This document shows positions 17,330 through 22,423 of a stretch of 22,423 nucleotides of DNA, piece by piece (position 1 is the stretch's first letter; each line of letters opens with the position of its first letter). The notes under the pieces were generated by a model, which saw nothing but the letters and a program-made list of their open reading frames with translations, ran no database searches and was not told the origin of the DNA. The position numbers were made by a program, and so were the translations under genes. The DNA is from DAOVVL01 sp965603095. Its GTDB lineage: Bacteria; Pseudomonadota; Alphaproteobacteria; Rhodospirillales; Magnetovibrionaceae. Location of the stretch: positions 1 to 22,423 of the forward strand of contig CBFDBQ010000037.1 in assembly GCA_965603095.1 (NCBI GenBank). The letters are read 5' to 3'.

Positions 17330-18034
17330 TTGCGTATTTTGCTTACCCGCCCGGAACCCGATAGCACCGCCCTTGGCAGTGTGCTAACGAATATGGGCAT
17401 TGAAAGCATTAGCGCACCGTTACTGGAAATTATTTTTGAGGACGGCCCTGATTTAAATCTTACTAACGTACAGGCATTATTATTTACTTCGGCCAATGGG
17501 GTGCGGGCATTTGTTAGACGTTCAAAGACACGCGACATTTTAGCAATGGCCGTGGGCGATGCCACCGCACGCGAACTTAACACGCATGGTTTTAAAAATA
17601 TTGAAAGCGCATCAGGCGATGTTGATACGCTAGCGACCCTTGTCATCCACCGCCTTGAAAGCAATGATGATGAATTATTGCACGTGGCAGGTTCGCGTGT
17701 TGCGGGCGACCTTGAAGGCATGCTTTCAAGTGCGGGGTTTAAATATAGCCGTTCAGTTTTATACCGGGCCGAAACACCGGACGTGCTTCCGACAAATGCC
17801 ATAAATGCCATTGAACAACAAAGCCTTGATGGGATTTTATTTTATTCACCGCGCACAGCAAAAACATTTGCCAATCTTGTAACAAAAGCAGGTCTAGATA
17901 AAAAGCTGGGCAGTATGGCCGCATATTGTCTTTCTAACCGCGTTAGCGACATGGTTGCGGGCTTAGGTTGGCGGGAAATAAAGGTAGCAAACGCACCGGA
18001 GCAGTCTTCTTTATTGGCATTGTTAAAAAACTAA
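17330..18034 (+). CDS. hemD: Uroporphyrinogen-III synthase
   Basis: A 234-residue protein that cyclises hydroxymethylbilane with inversion of ring D to give uroporphyrinogen III. HemD sequences diverge widely, but the expected markers are present: the N-terminal RILLTRPEPDS, LLFTSANGVRAF at about residues 50-60, and DGILFYSPRTAKTF then YCLSNRVSD in the C-terminal half. These fit the two-domain fold. The start is TTG. No ATG lies nearby, and the conserved RILLTRP begins immediately after it, so the TTG start is well supported. The position directly after hemC strengthens the call. Confidence 0.92.
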   Translation: MRILLTRPEPDSTALGSVLTNMGIESISAPLLEIIFEDGPDLNLTNVQALLFTSANGVRAFVRRSKTRDILAMAVGDATARELNTHGFKNIESASGDVDTLATLVIHRLESNDDELLHVAGSRVAGDLEGMLSSAGFKYSRSVLYRAETPDVLPTNAINAIEQQSLDGILFYSPRTAKTFANLVTKAGLDKKLGSMAAYCLSNRVSDMVAGLGWREIKVANAPEQSSLLALLKN

Positions 18035-18134
18035 TTTCTTTGGAGTTTTTTAGCAGTTGTTATTTCAGAAGTGCTTCTAAAAGTGCTAAGATTTGTCTAG
18101 GGCTTTAAATGGTTATTCTAAGGAAAAGCTTTTC

Positions 18135-19124
18135 ATGAGCGATGATACAAAACAAGATACAAAAAAAGATACAAAACCCAAATTGGGCAAAAAAACAAAT
18201 AATGATAGCGGTGCGCCGGCTGAAACCGTGCCAACTTCTAGTGGTGGTTTTATCTGGCTGGTGGTTTTTATTGCCATAATAGGCGTTGGTGGCTGGGCGT
18301 TTTGGCCTGAAATTGGCCCTAGCGTAAAACCCATAATTGCCAAGGTCAGAGGAATTTCAACGCCGGAAGAGCTTGCCCCGACACCGGCAATGCCCGCACC
18401 GCCTACCGCGCTTGGCACCCCAGCAGTTGTTAGTGATCAGCAACCACAACCTGCGTCTTTACCTACGTTCGCACCTGAAGCAGATAATAATATTGCCGAT
18501 GCATTGGCAAATATTCAAAACAAACTGGTGGCCATAGAACAGCGTTTAAACGAGCTTGAAAACAGGCCCCAGCTTACCCGCGACCCCACATCAACGGCGC
18601 AGGTATTGGTGCTGGCCACAACCCAGCTTGCCGCCCGTCTTGGCGGTGAAGGTTCGTTTACGGCCGAACTTAACGTGTTAGAAAAAGTATCAGGTCAAAG
18701 CGAGATTGTAATTGCGGCTGTTGGTGAGTTACGCCCCCACGCAGATGCCGGCATTCCTACCACCGCAACATTACGCGCACAGTTTAATGACGTGGCGCAG
18801 GATATTATGCGTCAGCGGTTAAAAGGAAATGAAACTGGATGGATGGGCGAAATAAAAGATAAATTTGGAAGCCTAGTAACCATTAGACGGACCGATCCCG
18901 CAACCACAACCGACCCGGTTGAGCGCGCAATTGCTATGGCCGAAGCAGCGCTTGAGGTTGGAGCGTTGAGCGAGGCCGTTCAGGCGGTTAGTTCTATCGA
19001 GGGCGATGCAGGCGCCGTTGCCGCACCATGGTTGGGCGATGCGAGCGCTAGAGTATTGGCGCAAAGCACCCTTAAAACCCTTAACAATTATGCCCTTGCG
19101 CAACTTGGCGGCACCCAAAATTAA
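18135..19124 (+). CDS. Mitofilin/Mic60-like inner-membrane protein
   Basis: 329 residues from the chosen ATG. The N-terminus is short, charged and Lys/Asp/Thr rich. One membrane helix follows (about residues 38-57, IWLVVFIAIIGVGGWAFW), then a proline/alanine-rich linker, a short coiled coil (ALANIQNKLVAIEQRLNELE, about 120-140) and an alpha-helical C-terminal domain. This is the layout of bacterial mitofilin-family (Mic60-like) proteins, known in alphaproteobacteria between hemD and hemY, exactly as here. Homologues shape intracytoplasmic or mitochondrial inner membranes; the role in this organism is inferred. The frame is open 14 codons further up, but the ATG at 18135 has AAGGAAAAG just before it. 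The first codons carry a three-copy 12-bp repeat. Confidence 0.85.
   Translation: MSDDTKQDTKKDTKPKLGKKTNNDSGAPAETVPTSSGGFIWLVVFIAIIGVGGWAFWPEIGPSVKPIIAKVRGISTPEELAPTPAMPAPPTALGTPAVVSDQQPQPASLPTFAPEADNNIADALANIQNKLVAIEQRLNELENRPQLTRDPTSTAQVLVLATTQLAARLGGEGSFTAELNVLEKVSGQSEIVIAAVGELRPHADAGIPTTATLRAQFNDVAQDIMRQRLKGNETGWMGEIKDKFGSLVTIRRTDPATTTDPVERAIAMAEAALEVGALSEAVQAVSSIEGDAGAVAAPWLGDASARVLAQSTLKTLNNYALAQLGGTQN
18144..18179 (+). repeat. Three-copy 12-bp in-frame repeat at the start of the mitofilin-like gene
   Basis: The units gatacaaaacaa, gatacaaaaaaa and gatacaaaaccc lie end to end and encode DTKQ, DTKK and DTKP. The first nine bases of each are nearly constant. They lie in the cytoplasmic N-terminal tail ahead of the membrane helix. 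Confidence 0.75.
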
Positions 19125-19146
19125 TAAAAAGAGAATTATTTAAAAA

Positions 19147-20517
19147 ATGATACGTCTTGTTTTATTCATAGTGATTGTTGCCCTTGCTTCATGGGGTGTG
19201 GTTTGGGTTGCCGATAACCCAGGCCAGGTTTCACTTAACTGGGGCGGTTGGCGGATAGATACTTCCGCTAGCGTATTGGCCATGGTGGCGGTATTTTTTG
19301 CTGCGGTTGTGGCGGTGGTTTACCGGATTTGGCTTTTTGTTACGCGTGCACCGCAAATGGTAAGCGGCGCCATGAAGCAGCGTCGCTCACGCAAAGGATA
19401 TATTGCATTAACCCAAGGTATGGTGGCGGTAGCAGCTGGCGATGCAGTCGAGGCCGCCCGTCAGGTAAAACGCGCCGACGGTTTATTGGGCGACCCGCCA
19501 TTGACGCTATTGTTAAAAGCGCAAGCAGCGCAATTAAATGGCGATGAGTTAGCGGCTGAAGAATTTTTCAAGGCAATGTTAAAAAATGAAGAAACCGAAT
19601 TTCTTGGGCTTCGCGGTCTTTTGGGCCAGGCCATGAAAGCGGGCGACAAAGAAACCGCACTTGAGATAGCGCATAGGGCGCAAGAAATAAAACCAAAAAG
19701 CGAATGGTTGGCAGATGTTTTGTTCGAATTAGAATCCAGCACCGGGCATTGGGAGCTTGCATCGCAATCGCTTAAGCAGCTAGAAAAAATAAATAAAAAA
19801 TCTGGCATTGACGATGTCTCCGATCAGGCGCGCAGGCGGGCTGTTGTTTTTTATGGTCGCTCGTTAGAAGCAGAAAATATTGGTGATATGCGGGCCGCAA
19901 CAAAATGGATGGAAAAGGCAGTTAGTGCCTATCCCGGACTTGTGCCAGCGGCCATTAGGTTGGCATCTATTTATGCCGATGATAATCGCCCCCGTAAAAC
20001 CACATCCGTGGTTGAAAAGGCATGGGCCCTAAACCCCAACCCGCAATTGTTGGAACCGTATTATCGCGCCAGTGGTGCGGTTGATGGGATTAAAAAAGTA
20101 AAAGCAACGGAAAAACTTATCCGCACCAACCTCAACCATCCAGAATCGTTCATGGCCTTGGCCGCCGCGGCATTGGAAGCAAAATTTTGGGGTCAGGCGC
20201 GGACTAATCTTGATGGTGCAATGGAAAAAGGCGTGGCCACAAGACGGCTTTATATGATGCAGGCATCGCTGGAAGAAGAAGAAAAACAAGATAGCCAAAG
20301 CGCAAAACACTGGCTTCACCTTGCCGCATCGGCGCATGCGGACCCGGCCTGGGTCTGTGCTGATTGCGGCCATGTTGATAGCCAGTGGCAGCCCTATTGC
20401 CCATCATGTGGTGGGTTAGATAGTGCCGGTTGGCGCTCATCTCAAGACGCTGGTCAAGACGCTGGTCAAGACGCTGGCCATGATGATGCCCCGCTTGCAA
20501 TTTCGCATAATGGTTGA
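19147..20517 (+). CDS. hemY: HemY-like membrane protein with TPR domain and C-terminal zinc ribbon
   Basis: A 456-residue protein. Two N-terminal membrane helices (about residues 3-20 and 40-62) surround the conserved DNPGQVSLNWGGWRIDTS. Helical TPR-type repeats follow to about residue 395, and the end has the four-cysteine knuckle WVCADCGHVDSQWQPYC then PSC (C404, C407, C418, C421), likely a zinc ribbon. This is the HemY N-terminal family found with hemC and hemD; it is not the protoporphyrinogen oxidase also called HemY in Gram-positive bacteria. Its function in haem synthesis is unproven. A scaffold role is usually suggested. The zinc knuckle after TPRs recalls LapB/YciM. The tail after the knuckle contains three in-frame copies of DAGQ-type repeats. 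Confidence 0.9.
   Translation: MIRLVLFIVIVALASWGVVWVADNPGQVSLNWGGWRIDTSASVLAMVAVFFAAVVAVVYRIWLFVTRAPQMVSGAMKQRRSRKGYIALTQGMVAVAAGDAVEAARQVKRADGLLGDPPLTLLLKAQAAQLNGDELAAEEFFKAMLKNEETEFLGLRGLLGQAMKAGDKETALEIAHRAQEIKPKSEWLADVLFELESSTGHWELASQSLKQLEKINKKSGIDDVSDQARRRAVVFYGRSLEAENIGDMRAATKWMEKAVSAYPGLVPAAIRLASIYADDNRPRKTTSVVEKAWALNPNPQLLEPYYRASGAVDGIKKVKATEKLIRTNLNHPESFMALAAAALEAKFWGQARTNLDGAMEKGVATRRLYMMQASLEEEEKQDSQSAKHWLHLAASAHADPAWVCADCGHVDSQWQPYCPSCGGLDSAGWRSSQDAGQDAGQDAGHDDAPLAISHNG
20443..20478 (+). repeat. Three-copy 12-bp in-frame repeat near the 3' end of hemY
   Basis: caagacgctggt is present twice without change (20443-20454, 20455-20466). A third copy (20467-20478) ends ggc. It encodes QDAG repeated in the tail after the zinc ribbon. 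Confidence 0.85.
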
Positions 20518-20530
20518 CTGTGGTTGACTG
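20511..20530. repeat. Two-copy 10-bp tandem repeat over the hemY stop and tRNA promoter
   Basis: tggttgactg occurs twice in a row. The first copy contains the hemY stop (TGA, 20515-20517). The second contains the TTGACT that serves as the likely -35 box of the tRNA-Thr gene. The duplication therefore doubled both a stop codon and a -35-like hexamer. Confidence 0.8.
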
Positions 20531-20552
20531 GGCGATGAGCTGGGATTAAAAA
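20524..20552 (+). promoter_or_regulatory. Candidate tRNA-Thr promoter
   Basis: TTGACT (20524-20529) and TAAAAA (20547-20552) are spaced by 17 bases. They are followed by TTGCCCGC, a GC-rich discriminator of the kind seen at stringently controlled stable-RNA promoters. The predicted start near 20560 gives a leader of about 23 bases before the mature tRNA. Regulation by growth rate is inferred from the discriminator only. Confidence 0.45.
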
Positions 20553-20582
20553 TTGCCCGCTATTTGAGATAAAAAAACATGT

Positions 20583-20658
20583 GCCGCCTTAGCTCAGTTG
20601 GTAGAGCATCGCATTCGTAATGCGGGGGTCGGGTGTTCAAATCACCCAGGCGGCACCA
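20583..20658 (+). tRNA. tRNA-Thr (anticodon CGT), with encoded CCA
   Basis: A complete cloverleaf can be drawn. The acceptor GCCGCCT pairs with AGGCGGC, and the D arm is GCTCAGTTGGTAGAGC. The anticodon stem TCGCA/TGCGG has loop TTCGTAA, giving anticodon CGT, which reads ACG (threonine). The T arm is GGGTG-TTCAAAT-CACCC, followed by discriminator A and CCA. It lies 65 bases after hemY. No hairpin terminator follows; the next 93 bases to rsgA have only a T run at 20698-20704 and a weak GTGC...GCAC hairpin around 20710-20735. Confidence 0.96.
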
Positions 20659-20751
20659 TTATTTCAATTACTTAATTAGGCAATGTTATGGCGCGTTTTT
20701 TTGTTTTCTGTGCCCACGCCCGTGGCGTCGCACAAAGCAGGTGTATGACAA

Positions 20752-21813
20752 ATGACATTTGATATTTCCGAACTCGCTGATTTTGGCTGGAATGCATTTT
20801 TTACCTCTCAACTTGAGCCCGATGATTTTGCCCTAACTACCCCCGTAAGGGTGATGGCCGTTCATCGTGGCGCCATACAGGTCACTGGCCCCAACATCGA
20901 CACATCGATACCCGCATACATTGCCAATGCTGAGGATGAAGAATCCGTCGCCACTGTGGGAGACTGGCTGTTGCTTGAACGTGAGACGCTTCGACCTCAG
21001 CGTCTTTTAAAACGCAAGTGCCTGTTCAAGCGCAGGGCCGCAGGAACAGGGCGAAAATTGCAGCTCATTGCCGCAAATATTGACACTTTATTTATTGTCA
21101 CGTCTTGCAATCAAGACTTCAACATCGCACGACTTGAACGCTACCTAGCATTGTCGCAGGAGGCTTGCGTCACACCCGTTATCATTCTTACCAAAACCGA
21201 TTTAACAATTAAAACAGATGAATATATCAAAGCAGCATCCAAACTTTTGCCAAACCTGATGGTTGAAGCATTGGATGCACGCGATGCAAACAGTGTCACC
21301 CATCTTAGCCCCTGGTGTACACGTGGACAAACCGTTGCGCTGGTCGGTTCCTCAGGGGTTGGAAAATCAACACTAATCAACACATTAATCGGCATTGCCG
21401 ACATCGCTACCCAAGGCATTCGAGAAGATGATGCCAAAGGACGCCACACCACTTCTGGCCGCGAACTTCATCGCCTGCCCGCTGGAGGTTGGCTTTTGGA
21501 CACCCCCGGCATGCGTGAATTACAACTGACCGACGTACGCTCTGGCCTTGATGAAGTGTTTGCCGATATTGTCGCCCTAGCAGGCTTTTGCCGCTTCAAC
21601 AGTTGTCAGCACGAAACCGAACCTGGCTGCGCCGTTCAAGAAGCTGTTTTATTGGGCAGCCTTGATGCAGACCGTTTGAAACGCTGGCGTAAGCTGGTTG
21701 CAGAAGAAACTTATAACACCGAAAGTCTTGCAGAGCGCAGGTCACGGGATAAGGCTTTTGGAAAAATGGTCAAGCATGCAATGAAAGACAAAAAGCAACA
21801 GCAAAAAGACTGA
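20752..21813 (+). CDS. rsgA: Ribosome small subunit-dependent GTPase A
   Basis: A complete 353-residue circularly permuted GTPase that checks late 30S subunit maturation. An N-terminal OB-fold (about 30-85) is followed by motifs in permuted order: G4 TKTD (147-150), G1 GSSGVGKS (199-206), G3 DTPGM (250-254). The C-terminal zinc site CRFNSCQHETEPGC has C280, C285, H287 and C293. AGGTG lies eight bases before the ATG. Codon use differs visibly from the neighbours: GGA, CGA, AAG and GAC are frequent here and scarce in hemY and hemC. The gene sits alone between a tRNA gene and the 3' end of another tRNA. I therefore infer it was acquired by transfer. It may be the only rsgA of the genome or a second copy. 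Confidence 0.95.
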   Translation: MTFDISELADFGWNAFFTSQLEPDDFALTTPVRVMAVHRGAIQVTGPNIDTSIPAYIANAEDEESVATVGDWLLLERETLRPQRLLKRKCLFKRRAAGTGRKLQLIAANIDTLFIVTSCNQDFNIARLERYLALSQEACVTPVIILTKTDLTIKTDEYIKAASKLLPNLMVEALDARDANSVTHLSPWCTRGQTVALVGSSGVGKSTLINTLIGIADIATQGIREDDAKGRHTTSGRELHRLPAGGWLLDTPGMRELQLTDVRSGLDEVFADIVALAGFCRFNSCQHETEPGCAVQEAVLLGSLDADRLKRWRKLVAEETYNTESLAERRSRDKAFGKMVKHAMKDKKQQQKD

Positions 21814-21817
21814 GAAA

Positions 21818-21844
21818 GCGGTTCAAATCCGCGCATCGGCACCA
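21818..21844 (+). pseudogene. Orphan 3' end of a tRNA gene (T arm, acceptor strand and CCA)
   Basis: gcgg-TTCAAAT-ccgc forms a T arm with the invariant TTC and A. It is followed by an acceptor-like strand ending CATCGGC, discriminator A, CCA, and then a T run (21846-21852). The upstream bases belong to the rsgA 3' end and contain no D arm, anticodon arm or GCCGATG partner, so no full tRNA is possible. It is not the tRNA-Thr 3' end: both share TTCAAATC and CGGCACCA, but five of the six other mismatches fall in paired positions. It looks like the remnant of a tRNA at a recombination or integration junction. Confidence 0.75.
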
Positions 21845-22423
21845 GTTTTTTTATTAGCCAAAGCTTTGCTGGCCCTGTGCAATTGGGTTTCCCGGTACCA
21901 AACATAAATTCCGCTACCGATAATAAGTGCGGCACCGGCGGTTGACCATGTGCTGGGAACATCGCCAAAAACAATATACCCCCATGCGATTGCGCCAATA
22001 ACTTGTGAATAGGTAAATGGTGCCAACATCGATGCCTCGGCGCTGTGAAATGCCTTTACCAAAAGATAATGACCCATGGCACCAGCGGCCCCCATTGTTA
22101 CCATAAGCAACCATTGGAGCGCGCTTAGGTCTTGCCATTGAAATGCAACTGCTACTGAAAGTATAACTGCGCCCACGGCGGTTGAATAAAATGTTGTGGC
22201 CGCCGGGTCATCTCTGGTTCGAATTAATCTTGTCATTACCATATAAATGGCCAGCATAAATGCGGTTATTAGCGGCAGTAATGCCCACCAACCCAACACA
22301 CCAGAACCCGGCCGGGCCACCAGCATTACACCAATAAATGCAATAACCACCGCAACAATACGCCGCGGCCCAACGTGCTCACCCAGAAACATTCCAGAAA
22401 TTACAGTTACTAAAACCGGGGCA
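21823..22423 (-). CDS. EamA/DMT family transporter (C-terminal part, 5' end outside window)
   Basis: About 199 codons of the second half of a drug/metabolite transporter-type permease. At the window edge the frame reads APVLVTVISGM then FLGEHVGPRRIVAVVIAF, typical of the end of the first EamA repeat. This is followed by a second repeat with about five membrane helices ending AGAALIIGSGIYVWYRE. The substrate is unknown. The last seven codons (TGADARI) and the stop lie antisense within the tRNA 3' remnant, the TGA coming from the T-loop. The original C-terminus was therefore probably different or ended nearby. The start is off the window. Confidence 0.88.
   Translation of the reverse strand, partial: APVLVTVISGMFLGEHVGPRRIVAVVIAFIGVMLVARPGSGVLGWWALLPLITAFMLAIYMVMTRLIRTRDDPAATTFYSTAVGAVILSVAVAFQWQDLSALQWLLMVTMGAAGAMGHYLLVKAFHSAEASMLAPFTYSQVIGAIAWGYIVFGDVPSTWSTAGAALIIGSGIYVWYRETQLHRASKALANKKTGADARI

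Noticed and set aside
20443..20478. Short repeats considered as a CRISPR array
   Set aside because: The units are 12 bp, contiguous without spacers, in frame within hemY, and no cas gene is nearby.
20583..21844. A conventional integrative element at tRNA-Thr
   Set aside because: No integrase, transposase or excisionase is present, and the flanking tRNA ends are not identical copies, so only a junction remnant can be claimed.
21711..21998. Minus-strand open frame containing MRGFEPLSQ
   Set aside because: This is the well-known artefact of translating the antisense of a tRNA 3' end. It overlaps rsgA and the transporter and resembles no family.

Overview
The window is a stretch of a bacterial chromosome with moderate GC, almost certainly from an alphaproteobacterium. 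The evidence is the large NAD-specific glutamate dehydrogenase, the small DUF1674/SdhAF4 protein, and the hemC-hemD-mitofilin(Mic60-like)-hemY block divergent from tsaD and gpsA. The order rsmB, heparinase II/III, purH also fits. I would not go below class, although the gene set resembles Rhodospirillales-type lineages. Coding density is high and no intergenic gap exceeds about 165 bp.

Layout. (1) 1-4935, plus strand: the 3' end of NAD-glutamate dehydrogenase, a UMF1/Atg22-type MFS transporter, then the ATPase and permease of a NatAB-like ABC exporter. All are joined by 4-bp ATGA overlaps. (2) 4941-10388, minus strand: rsmB, a heparinase II/III-family protein, a DPM1-like family 2 glycosyltransferase and purH, read in that order. 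(3) 10464-10670, plus strand: a small SdhAF4-like assembly factor, separated from the convergent acs gene by a hairpin that can terminate both. (4) 10834-16277, minus strand: tsaD, a cytochrome c'-like gene broken by one in-frame TAA, gpsA, a YciI-like protein, a Rieske ferredoxin and acs. (5) 16365-20517, plus strand: hemC, hemD, a mitofilin/Mic60-like inner-membrane protein and hemY. (6) 20583-21844: a tRNA-Thr(CGT) gene, an rsgA gene with codon use unlike its neighbours, and the orphan 3' end of a different tRNA. (7) 21823-22423, minus strand: the C-terminal part of an EamA/DMT transporter whose last codons lie inside that tRNA remnant.

Most of the content is housekeeping: purine and haem synthesis, rRNA and tRNA modification, glycerol-phosphate synthesis and acetate activation. 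I do not see a defence island, CRISPR array, insertion sequence or biosynthetic cluster, and I do not claim a new multi-gene system. The signals most worth a second look are the cytochrome gene interrupted by a single stop codon, the small rsgA insert bracketed by a tRNA gene and a foreign tRNA 3' end, and a recurring pattern of short tandem duplications. Three genes each carry three in-frame 12-bp copies, and two gene ends carry two-copy repeats.
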